Of a stretch of DNA of 64,000 nucleotides, positions 37,404 to 44,512 are shown in pieces (the stretch's first letter is position 1; each line of letters starts with the position of its first letter). A program made the position numbers and the translations under genes. Under the pieces are notes generated by a model that searched no databases, was not told where the DNA came from, and worked only from the letters and a program-made list of their open reading frames with translations. This stretch comes from Paraburkholderia fungorum (GTDB lineage Bacteria > Pseudomonadota > Gammaproteobacteria > Burkholderiales > Burkholderiaceae): contig NZ_MCAS01000014.1 in the NCBI RefSeq assembly GCF_003610895.1, forward strand, positions 1 through 64,000. The letters run 5' to 3'.

Positions 37404-38012
37404 ATGGCGCAAGTAAGCGGGCCGGCGCTCGACGATCCCGTCTACCTGACGCAGCTGCGGCGCGACCTGGTGCGCTTCGCCCGTTTGCAACTACGCGATG
37501 CCGCTGCCGCCGAAGACGCCGTCCAGGAGGCCCTCGCCGCAGCCTGGACGCAAGCCGACCGGTTTGCCGCGCAATCGGAACACAAGACGTGGGTATTCGG
37601 CATCCTGCGGCATAAGCTGGTCGACACCTTGCGCGCCCGGCAGCGCACGGTGAACCTGTCGGCGCTGGAATCCGAAATCGACGGCGAAGCGCTGCTCGAT
37701 CGCGAGCTCTTCAAGGACAACGGCCACTGGTCGCGCGAAGCCAAGCCGCAACCCTGGCCGACGCCGGAGACCGCGCTGCGTCAACAGCAATTCTGGACCT
37801 TGTTCGAGATGTGTCTGGAACACCTGCCCGAGCACATCGGTCGCGTATTCATGATGCGCGAATTTCTCGATCTCGATACCGACGCAATCTGCACCGAATT
37901 GCAGATGACCGCGAACCACTGCAGCGTGCTGATCTACCGTGCGCGGCTGCGCCTACGCACTTGCCTGAGCGAAAAAGGCCTATCCAGAGAGGATGCGAAT
38001 GGGGAAGTGTAA
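37404..38012 (+). CDS. ECF-type RNA polymerase sigma factor
   Basis: The 202-residue product has sigma region 2 (about 15-85, with DAVQEALAAAWTQADRF and KTWVFGILRHKLVDTLR) and region 4 (about 130-190, LEHLPEHIGRVFMMREFLDLDTDAICTE as the helix-turn-helix). I start at MAQVSG, preceded by GGAG eight bases upstream; an in-frame ATG at 37257 would add a 49-residue extension without homology. The downstream gene overlaps it and encodes a small zinc-finger protein, a typical anti-sigma arrangement. Confidence 0.88.
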   Translation: MAQVSGPALDDPVYLTQLRRDLVRFARLQLRDAAAAEDAVQEALAAAWTQADRFAAQSEHKTWVFGILRHKLVDTLRARQRTVNLSALESEIDGEALLDRELFKDNGHWSREAKPQPWPTPETALRQQQFWTLFEMCLEHLPEHIGRVFMMREFLDLDTDAICTELQMTANHCSVLIYRARLRLRTCLSEKGLSREDANGEV

Positions 38013-38202
38013 GAACATCACGCGCCTACTGTCGGACGCGCTCGACCGTCCTTTGACGACCGGCGAATGGGTCGCGATCCGCTTGCATCTGCCGACCTGC
38101 AGCGGCTGCCGCAATTACCGCAAACAGATCCGCCTGTTGCGCGTGGCTGCGCATACGGTGAGCGGGATTGCGACACCGGGGGCGAACGGCGGCGACGACT
38201 GA
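37999..38202 (+). CDS. Small zinc-finger (zf-HC2-like) putative anti-sigma factor
   Basis: The 67-residue product contains HLPTCSGC, the HxxxCxxC signature of zinc-binding anti-sigma domains, after an N-terminal helix with a cysteine (MGKCKNITRLLSDALDR). It overlaps the sigma gene by 14 bases, so the two are coupled. There is no membrane segment, so it would be a soluble cytoplasmic anti-sigma factor, possibly redox-responsive like other ZAS proteins. GAGAGG lies well placed before this ATG; the ATG at 37993 is too close to it. Confidence 0.8.
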   Translation: MGKCKNITRLLSDALDRPLTTGEWVAIRLHLPTCSGCRNYRKQIRLLRVAAHTVSGIATPGANGGDD

Positions 38203-38313
38203 AACGGCGTCGGCGTTTGAGCGGCACTTTGAACCGCGCGGCAGGCGACGGTGGGGTGGCGGGGGAAGGCTGCGCATTGGACCGTTGCCCTTGCCCATCG
38301 ACCCTCGGCTTCT

Positions 38314-38604
38314 TTAGCGCTCGCCCGGCGGCGTGTTCCGGTAGCGTTCGAAGAAGCCGGCGTGCGACGCTTCGTCGATGGAAATGGGATGCGCTTTGGC
38401 GCCAGCCGGGTGTTTGACCAACTGCGCACGCGTACGGATCGGCCGATGCTGGAAATTACCGCCGCAGTTCGGACACACGTTGCGCAACACGCTGAGCGCA
38501 CACGCTTCACAGAAGGTGCACTCGTATGTGCAGATCATCGCGTCGAGTGCGTTTGGCGGCAGTGATTTGCCGCACCCTTCGCAGGATGGTCTCAGTTCAA
38601 GCAT
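38314..38604 (-). CDS. DUF1272 zinc-ribbon protein
   Basis: The 96-residue product carries eight cysteines in the DUF1272 pattern (CEGCGKSLPP, CTYECTFCEACA and NVCPNCGGNFQHRPIR), enough for two zinc sites. The family function is unknown. GGAGCCACC precedes the ATG giving MLELRPSCEGCG. It is convergent with the zinc-finger protein gene and 170 bases from the gluconate permease. Confidence 0.85.
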   Translation of the reverse strand: MLELRPSCEGCGKSLPPNALDAMICTYECTFCEACALSVLRNVCPNCGGNFQHRPIRTRAQLVKHPAGAKAHPISIDEASHAGFFERYRNTPPGER

Positions 38605-38775
38605 GGTGGCTCCACGTTGGCAGGGGAGCGAGGTGCGGTTCTGCACCTCGCCTATACCGAAGCAGTGTAAGCGGACGGGGCCGCGTGGAATTGACAGCAG
38701 AGCGTCAATTCCTGCCAGGTTTAATTCCTGCCACGTTGGTTTGCCATTCCTGCAGCCAGGCTCAGGTTGGCGAAC

Positions 38776-40152
38776 TCAGGTCAACACGGTCCACAACGCG
38801 AACGTCAAGACGAGGCCGACGACGGATACGATCGTCTGCAGCACCGACCAGACCATTACCGTGTGCTTCAACTGCAAGCCGAAATACTCGCGCACCATCC
38901 AGAAGCCTGCATCGTTCACGTGGCAGAAGAACACGGAGCCGGCGCCGATCGCAAGCGCCATCAGCGAATTGTGCGTCGCGCTGAGACCCGCGACGACCGG
39001 AGCGACGATACCGGCGGTGGTAGTGGTCGCCACCGTCGCGGAACCGGTGGCCTGCCGCAGCGCGACGGCGATCAGCCATGCCAGCAGAATCAGCGGCACG
39101 TGCGCGCCGACCGCGATCTTGCCGATCGTCGTGCTGATGCCCGCCACCACGAGCGCCTGCTTGAGGCCGCCGCCCGCGCCGATGGTCAGCAATAGCGCGG
39201 CGATCGGCGGCAGGCTCTTGCGCAGAATTCCGCCGACCCGGTCGCGCGGCATGCCACGCGACCAGCCGAGCGCCACCACCGCGAATAGCACGGTGAGGCC
39301 GAGCGCGACCAGAGGCTCACCGAGAAAATTGAGCGCGTTGAACAGGAAGGTCTCAGGTTGAAGCAGCAGTTTGGCGACCGTGCGGCCCAGCATCATCACG
39401 ACCGGCAGCAGGATGGTGATGAGCGAGATCGCGAAACTCGGCGGCTCACCGGTGTTTTGCGACGCGCTGAAAAGCTTGCCCATTTCTTCCGGCTCGACCA
39501 CGTGCATCCGTTTCGACAACCAGATGCCGTAGACCGGACCCGCGAGAATGACCGCCGGGATCGCGACGATCAGGCCGAAACCGAGCGTCAGGCCGAGGTC
39601 GGCATGCAGCGCGCTCACCGCAATCAGCGGACCCGGATGCGGCGGCAGCAGCGCGTGCAGCGTGGTCATGCCGGCCAGCGCGGGAATCGCGATACGCAGG
39701 ATCGGCTGCTGCGAGCGGCGCGCCATAACGAAGATGATCGGCACCATCATCACCAGACCGACTTCAAAGAAGAGCGGCAAGCCGACGATGATCGCCACGA
39801 GCGCCATCAACCACGGCAGCGTGCGTGGCGTGGAGTGCTTCAGGATGGTCGAGACGAGCCGGTCGGCGGCGCCTGAGTCCGCCATCAGCGCACCGAGCAT
39901 CGCCCCAAGCGCGATGATGATGCCGACGTCCCCGAGCAATGCGCCGGCACCTTTGCTGAATGCGCTGGCCACCGCTTCCAGCGGCAGACCGGCCGAAAAG
40001 CCGGCCGCGAACGTGCCGACCAGAATCGAGAGAAACGGCGCGAGCTTCAGCACGCTAATGAAGACGATGATCAGTGCGAGCCCAAGCAAGCACGACAAGA
40101 TCAGTTGAGTGTCGTGGGATGACCACGGCGCGAGTGTTGTCGTCAGATGCAC
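38776..40152 (-). CDS. GntP family gluconate:H+ symporter
   Basis: The 458-residue inner-membrane protein has about 12 to 14 hydrophobic segments and GntP-family motifs (LLPPHPGPLIAVSALHADLG, GLPLFFEVGLVM, and a C-terminal HVNDAGFW). It would import gluconate or a related sugar acid with protons. The start is a GTG at 40152 preceded by AAAGGGACATC; the upstream 74-residue extension is hydrophilic and unlikely. No kinase or dehydratase for gluconate is nearby. Confidence 0.9.
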   Translation of the reverse strand: MHLTTTLAPWSSHDTQLILSCLLGLALIIVFISVLKLAPFLSILVGTFAAGFSAGLPLEAVASAFSKGAGALLGDVGIIIALGAMLGALMADSGAADRLVSTILKHSTPRTLPWLMALVAIIVGLPLFFEVGLVMMVPIIFVMARRSQQPILRIAIPALAGMTTLHALLPPHPGPLIAVSALHADLGLTLGFGLIVAIPAVILAGPVYGIWLSKRMHVVEPEEMGKLFSASQNTGEPPSFAISLITILLPVVMMLGRTVAKLLLQPETFLFNALNFLGEPLVALGLTVLFAVVALGWSRGMPRDRVGGILRKSLPPIAALLLTIGAGGGLKQALVVAGISTTIGKIAVGAHVPLILLAWLIAVALRQATGSATVATTTTAGIVAPVVAGLSATHNSLMALAIGAGSVFFCHVNDAGFWMVREYFGLQLKHTVMVWSVLQTIVSVVGLVLTFALWTVLT

Positions 40153-40378
40153 GATGTCCCTTTTTTCAATAGACGCAGCCGCTACTGCGCGCGGATGACG
40201 GATTGTAGCGGGGCACGATGATTTGACGCTGCGAGGCGCGCAGCCAGGAACCGCGGATGTGCCTGTGCCCTTGCGAGTGATTTGCTTATGCGAATTTATC
40301 GGTTCATCCAGGCTTGCAGACGAATTATCGTCGGAGCCAATCGGTCCGTTTTGCGTCCGTTTTTTAACGAGCACTTTT

Positions 40379-41362
40379 ATGTCCCGTCATCCGCAGCTCA
40401 ATCGCCGCGCGTTCATCGCCGGCGTGGGCGCCTCGCTGGCCGCCGCGGCCTTGCCCATTGTCTCCACGTCGGTCTTCGCGGCGGATGCGCATGCGAAGGA
40501 ATTTCGCATCGGCTATCAGAAGGCGGCCAACACGCTTGTGCTGCTAAAAGCGCATGGCACGCTCGAAAAGCGGCTCGCGCCGCTTGGCATCACGGTCAAG
40601 TGGACGGAGTTTCCCGCCGGGCCGCAATTGCTCGAAGGATTGAATGTCGGCGCGATCGACTTCGGTTATGTCGGCGAGGCGCCGCCGGTATTCGCGCAGG
40701 CAGCCGGCGCGAATTTCGTCTACACCGCTTATGAGATCCCGACGCCGCACGCCGAAGGCATCCTCGTGCATCAGGACGCGCCGATCAAAACACTCGCGGA
40801 TCTGAAGGGCAAAAAAATCGCCTTCAACAAGGGCTCGGACGTTCACTGGTTTCTGGTTGCCGCATTACAGAAGAACGGCGTGAAATACAGCGAAATTCAA
40901 CCCGTCTTTCTCGCACCCGCCGATGCGCGCGCGGCCTTCGAACGCGGGTCGATCGACGCATGGGCGATCTGGGATCCTTTCCTCGAGGCGGCAAAACGTC
41001 AGTCGAACGCCCGCCTGCTTGCGGACGCCGAAGGTATCGTGAGCCACCACCAGTTCTTCCTGAGCGCGCGGCCGTTTGCAGAACAAAACGGTGACGTGCT
41101 CGCGATCGTGATGGATGAGGTGGGCAAGGAGGGGGTGTGGGTGCGCGGTCACTACAGCGAAGCGGCCGCACAGCTCGCGCCGATTCAAGGGCTCGACGCC
41201 AGCGTGATCGAAGCGGGTTTGCGGCATTACGCGCACATCTACAAACCCATCGACGCGAACGTACTCGCGGAACAACAACGTATCGCCGACACGTTCAGCG
41301 AATTACGCATCATCCCGACAAAGATCGTGACGAAAGACGCTGCCTTGCCGGCCAAGGCCTAG
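40379..41362 (+). CDS. ABC transporter substrate-binding protein, aliphatic sulfonate type
   Basis: The 327-residue product has a Tat-like signal (LNRRAFIAGVGASLAAAA) and a SsuA/TauA-type periplasmic domain. FRIGYQKAANTLVLLKAHGTLE and GAIDFGYVGEAPPVFAQAAG are family signatures. It would capture sulfonates, or possibly a nitrate- or thiamin-like ligand. No permease or ATPase gene is adjacent, so it is an orphan component that must use a transporter encoded elsewhere. The start at 40379 gives a standard signal peptide. Confidence 0.88.
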   Translation: MSRHPQLNRRAFIAGVGASLAAAALPIVSTSVFAADAHAKEFRIGYQKAANTLVLLKAHGTLEKRLAPLGITVKWTEFPAGPQLLEGLNVGAIDFGYVGEAPPVFAQAAGANFVYTAYEIPTPHAEGILVHQDAPIKTLADLKGKKIAFNKGSDVHWFLVAALQKNGVKYSEIQPVFLAPADARAAFERGSIDAWAIWDPFLEAAKRQSNARLLADAEGIVSHHQFFLSARPFAEQNGDVLAIVMDEVGKEGVWVRGHYSEAAAQLAPIQGLDASVIEAGLRHYAHIYKPIDANVLAEQQRIADTFSELRIIPTKIVTKDAALPAKA

Positions 41363-41391
41363 AGATCACCTGGGTCGTGATGTTTCGACGT

Positions 41392-41751
41392 TCAGGCGAA
41401 TAGCGCTTCGACATTTTCCGGCGGGCGGCCAATCACGGCTCGCCCGTTTCGCACGACGATCGGTCGTTGCAGGAGGATGGGGTGCGTTGCCAATGCTTCG
41501 TATAACTGAGCGTCGCTCAACGTGGGGTTGGCGAGGTCCAGCGTCTTGTATTCGGCTTCGGTGTCGCGAATCATCTCGCGGACTGTGCAGCCTAACTGCG
41601 CGTGGAGTTGTTCAAGCTGCGCGACCGTGAGTGGCTGCTTCAGGTATTCGACAATTTCCGTTGGTTCGCTTGTGCTGTTGTAGGCGCTGGCGACCAGGTC
41701 ACACGTGGCGCGAGATTTTGAACAACGAGGGTTGTGGTAGATGGTGATCAT
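41392..41751 (-). CDS. arsC: Arsenate reductase, glutaredoxin-dependent ArsC family
   Basis: The 119-residue product is a thioredoxin-fold ArsC with the catalytic cysteine in HNPRCSKSR (C10), EIVEYLKQPLT and the RPIVVRNGRAVIGRPPE arginine motif. It reduces arsenate to arsenite using glutathione/glutaredoxin. Some family members (Spx/YfgD-like) have other roles. No other ars gene is nearby. It is the last gene before the parS-containing intergenic region. Confidence 0.9.
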   Translation of the reverse strand: MITIYHNPRCSKSRATCDLVASAYNSTSEPTEIVEYLKQPLTVAQLEQLHAQLGCTVREMIRDTEAEYKTLDLANPTLSDAQLYEALATHPILLQRPIVVRNGRAVIGRPPENVEALFA

Positions 41752-41903
41752 GGTTGGCTGGGCTGTGTTGGTTCTGGGTTGCGTGGCGATTCTTGCGGAG
41801 ATTTTAGCGGGAGCGACGGATCGAGTGGGGCACTAGCCGAGGCGGTGTGTTGGGGCGATTGAGTTTGGTTTGGCCCTGGTCTGTTGGCGAGTGAAGCCGT
41901 CCG

Positions 41904-41919
41904 GTTTATGCGCATAAAG
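41904..41919. promoter_or_regulatory. parS site 1
   Basis: The palindrome TTTATGCGCATAAA (41905-41918), flanked by G on each side, matches the 16-bp parS type of secondary Burkholderia replicons. It is the predicted binding and CTP-loading site of the ParB encoded at 43393. Confidence 0.85.
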
Positions 41920-42055
41920 TACCGGCTGGCGTTTTTGCCGCCACGTGATTGGGCACGGCGTAGGTTGCTCCGCGCGATGCTTCGGTTCGTATCGTGTGGA
42001 ATCGCATCTGTTTGCGTTGAGGAGGGAGCACTATCGCCGGCCTTGGTCCCAGGTG

Positions 42056-42180
42056 GCCGTGCCGTGCCGTGCCGTGCCGTGCCGTGCCGTGCCGTGCCGT
42101 GCCGTGCCGTGCCGTGCCGTGCCGTGCCGTGCCGTGCCGTGCCGTGCCAAGCCAAGCCAAGCCAAGCCAAGCCAAGCCAA
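42056..42180. repeat. Pentanucleotide microsatellite (GCCGT)18(GCCAA)7
   Basis: Eighteen perfect GCCGT units (42056-42145) run directly into seven perfect GCCAA units (42146-42180). The two units share GCC and switch abruptly. The block lies between parS sites 1 and 2 in non-coding DNA. Confidence 0.95.
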
Positions 42181-42253
42181 CGAGATCATGCGCCGCCCCC
42201 CCCGCGCGCGGGCAAGCTCTGCGCCGAATCGGCCCATGAGCCATGTCCGAAAG

Positions 42254-42269
42254 GTTTATGCGCATAAAG
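42254..42269. promoter_or_regulatory. parS site 2
   Basis: The core TTTATGCGCATAAA (42255-42268), flanked by GG on each side, is identical to site 1. It lies 350 bases from site 1 with the microsatellite between. Confidence 0.85.
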
Positions 42270-42339
42270 GTGTCTACGCGAAGCGGCAGGCGGGCGATAG
42301 CGATGCGCACCTACCCATTAGGGTCGTCAGCCTGACCTG

Positions 42340-42450
42340 GTCATGCAAAACCCGGGGTAACAAGACCAGACCTGGCTCAGTGTATGGACCGGAGACATAA
42401 CAGACAGGTGTGCGGGGACATGGTTGACACTTCCCGGTCCATCTCCGAGC
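42340..42450. mobile_element. Possible IS481-type insertion sequence end remnant
   Basis: On the minus strand this stretch reads TGTCAACCATGTCCCCGCAC, then TTATGTCTCCGGTCCATACA. I associate this ATGTCYCCGG-type tandem pattern with the leader ends of IS481-family elements in Burkholderia. No transposase is present, so at most a terminal fragment remains. Low confidence. Confidence 0.3.
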
Positions 42451-42586
42451 GCACGTCAATCGGCTGGATCGCGGCCTCTTCATTCTCTTCGCCCTCACAC
42501 CTTCTGACATCTCCCGGACTTCACCGCGGTGTTAGAACTGCTCGCGTCACCATTGCTGTGGCGCCATCGCCAGCCATGCCCACATC

Positions 42587-42602
42587 CTTTATGCGCATAA
42601 AC
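42587..42602. promoter_or_regulatory. parS site 3
   Basis: The core TTTATGCGCATAAA (42588-42601), flanked by C on each side, lies about 45 bases upstream of the parA promoter elements. ParB bound here could influence parAB transcription. Confidence 0.85.
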
Positions 42603-42645
42603 CTATCCTGAACGGCTAGTTCTTCTCGTGTTTACACAAAAACGA

Positions 42646-42674
42646 TTGAAATGAAAATTCAACCAGGTAAAATC
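42646..42674 (+). promoter_or_regulatory. Predicted parAB promoter
   Basis: TTGAAA, a 17-base spacer and TAAAAT form a good sigma-70 promoter about 30 bases before the parA start. The transcript leader would contain AGAGGAGG as ribosome binding site. Confidence 0.6.
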
Positions 42675-42705
42675 CATTTGCGTCTAAAAAGAGGAGGTTA
42701 AGATT

Positions 42706-43368
42706 GTGGCAGCAGAAATCATCGCGGTAACTCAGCAGAAGGGCGGGGTCGGGAAGAGCACAATCGCGATGCATCTCGGGGCTGCGTTCCATGAGAAAGG
42801 CAAGCGTGTCCTTGTCGTAGACGCAGATGGTCAAAACACGCTGATCCATTGGGCCAGCGCATCATCCGACGGCGAAACCGGCATCCCTTTTCCGGTCGTC
42901 AATCTCTCCGAAGCCGGCAGCCAGATCCATCGCGAGATCAAGAAATTCGTGGCGGACTACGACATCATCGTTGTCGACTGCCCGCCCTCGATCACCGAGA
43001 AAGTGTCCGGCGTCGTGTTGCTCGCAGCGAGCGTAGCGATTATGCCGACGTCGTCGTCGCCAGCGGACTATTGGTCCAGCGTCGGATTGGTGAAGCTCGT
43101 ACAACAGGCCCAGGTGATGAACGAAGACCTGCGCGCAGTCTTTCTGCTGAATAAGACCGAAGAGAAACGGATGCTGACGCGCGAACTGAAGCGCGCGTTG
43201 GAAGAACTCGGTTTCCCACTACTCAAGACCCAGATCCCAACGCGCGAAGCCTACAAGCAGGCGATGGCGTTAGGACAAACAGTGCTTCAGATGAACGATC
43301 GCGGTGCCAAGCTCGCCGCCATCGAAGTACGGGCGTGCGCCAATGAGATCGCAGCCCTGCTCCCCTGA
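42706..43368 (+). CDS. parA: ParA partition ATPase
   Basis: The 220-residue product is a deviant Walker-type ATPase with QQKGGVGKST at its N-terminus, DADGQNT (A' motif) and DIIVVDCPPS (Walker B). It lacks the N-terminal DNA-binding extension of type Ia ParA proteins, so it is a short ParA. It forms gradients on the nucleoid that move ParB-parS complexes. The start is GTG, set by AGAGGAGG. parB follows after a spacer that holds parS site 4. Together with the initiator gene it identifies this as a secondary replicon's own segregation system. Confidence 0.95.
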   Translation: MAAEIIAVTQQKGGVGKSTIAMHLGAAFHEKGKRVLVVDADGQNTLIHWASASSDGETGIPFPVVNLSEAGSQIHREIKKFVADYDIIVVDCPPSITEKVSGVVLLAASVAIMPTSSSPADYWSSVGLVKLVQQAQVMNEDLRAVFLLNKTEEKRMLTRELKRALEELGFPLLKTQIPTREAYKQAMALGQTVLQMNDRGAKLAAIEVRACANEIAALLP

Positions 43369-43384
43369 ATTTATGCGCATAAAG
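43369..43384. promoter_or_regulatory. parS site 4, between parA and parB
   Basis: The core TTTATGCGCATAAA (43370-43383) starts two bases after the parA stop and ends ten bases before the parB start. ParB could load here and affect its own gene. Confidence 0.85.
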
Positions 43385-43392
43385 GACCCTGA

Positions 43393-44436
43393 ATGAAACC
43401 CTCCCAATTCGCCAAAGGCTTTCAAGCACGTCCTGATACGACCAGCAGTGAAAAGCGAACCGCCCTCGATCGCCTGAATGCGATCGACAGCATGGTCAAG
43501 ACCGGCGAGGTACCGAGCCGTACCACTCAACCCCTGGTAGCGCAGGACGCCGCGGAAGCCGACAACATCGATACCGCCAATGAGTCAGCGGCCTATCGCG
43601 CGTGGCGGATCGAACACGCTTACCGTCCGGGCCAGGTCATCGACCTTGCGCTCAAAACGATCAAGCCGAGTCCATTCAATCCGCGCCATTTCTATCTGAA
43701 ATCGTCGATTGCCGAACTCGCCGTCAATCTGGCGAAGCAGGGGCAGCAGCAGGCGATTCACGTCATCCCCGATTACGACAATCCCGGCAGCTACTTTGTC
43801 AGCGATGGCGGCCGACGCGTACGCGCACTTAAAGAAGCGAACAAGGAAGCCGTGAAGGCGATCGTTATCGATCTGCCGATCGGCCTCGAAAGCTACAAGC
43901 TCGGCTACGACCTCAACGTCCAGCGCGATTCGCAGACGGTGTTCGATAACGCCGTCGTCTGGAAACGCTTTCTCGACGATCGGCATTTCCAGAGCCAGAA
44001 GGAGCTCGCCGAACATCTTGGCCTGGACGAGTCGACCGTCGCGGTCGCCCTGTCGATCGCAAAGCTGCCCGAGGCGGTAATGCATGAGATGGTCGCGCGG
44101 CCTGACCGCTTTGGTTCAAACATGGCGTATCAGGTGGGCCGATATCACACTGCCCGCGGCGCCGACGCTACGCTGCGCCTGATCAACAAGATCCTCTCGG
44201 ACGACCTGAGCACGCGGCAAGTCGCGGACATCGTGAAGGGCAGGGCGAGCGCCCAGGAAAGTACCAAGCCAGCAGGCCGGCAGCGCTATGCGCAGCGTCT
44301 GGAAATCAAGCTTGGCGGTGTCGCCGTCGGCGATCTGAAATCGTATGGGGACGATCGGATCGAACTTCGTCTGAAGGGCCTTACGCGTGAGAAGCGGGAC
44401 GACATTCTTCGCCAGATCGAAAAGATGTTGAAGTAA
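43393..44436 (+). CDS. parB: ParB partition protein
   Basis: The 347-residue product has an N-terminal CTPase domain with the GGRRVRAL box (SDGGRRVRALKEA), a central helix-turn-helix region (KELAEHLGLDESTVAVALSIAKLPE) that reads parS, and a C-terminal dimerisation part. It would load on TTTATGCGCATAAA palindromes and spread. AAGGACCC precedes the ATG. It ends at a terminator shared with the convergent initiator gene. The N-terminal 60 residues are poorly conserved and include the expected ParA-contact region. Confidence 0.95.
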   Translation: MKPSQFAKGFQARPDTTSSEKRTALDRLNAIDSMVKTGEVPSRTTQPLVAQDAAEADNIDTANESAAYRAWRIEHAYRPGQVIDLALKTIKPSPFNPRHFYLKSSIAELAVNLAKQGQQQAIHVIPDYDNPGSYFVSDGGRRVRALKEANKEAVKAIVIDLPIGLESYKLGYDLNVQRDSQTVFDNAVVWKRFLDDRHFQSQKELAEHLGLDESTVAVALSIAKLPEAVMHEMVARPDRFGSNMAYQVGRYHTARGADATLRLINKILSDDLSTRQVADIVKGRASAQESTKPAGRQRYAQRLEIKLGGVAVGDLKSYGDDRIELRLKGLTREKRDDILRQIEKMLK

Positions 44437-44460
44437 CGGAAGGGAAAGCCTTAGCGGGAA

Positions 44461-44497
44461 AAAAAACGGCGGCACACGAAAGTGGCCGCCGTTTTTT
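44461..44497. terminator. Bidirectional terminator parB / rep with GNRA-like loop
   Basis: AAAAAACGGCGGC (44461-44473) pairs with GCCGCCGTTTTTT (44485-44497). The inner CAC-GAAA-GTG closes a GAAA tetraloop. It ends the parAB transcript and, in the other direction, the rep transcript. Confidence 0.92.
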
Positions 44498-44512
44498 GAT
44501 GCGATCTGACGA

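Larger units (their letters stand above)
41752..42705. other. Centromere-like intergenic region upstream of parA
   Basis: No gene is supported in about 950 bases. It holds three of the four parS palindromes, a 125-bp pentanucleotide microsatellite, a possible insertion-sequence end and the parA promoter. Reading frames across the microsatellite only give HGTAR-type repeats and are not genes. Confidence 0.7.

Noticed and set aside
40285..40300. Possible fifth parS (TTATGCGAATTTA)
   Set aside because: Only one half matches TTTATGCGCATAAA and the palindrome is broken; it lies in the leader of the substrate-binding protein gene.
41748..42170. Long frames across the microsatellite encoding repeated HGTAR, GLAWLG or RAVPC units
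   Set aside because: They arise only because a 5-bp perfect repeat stays open in several frames on both strands; no ribosome binding site and no ordinary protein composition.
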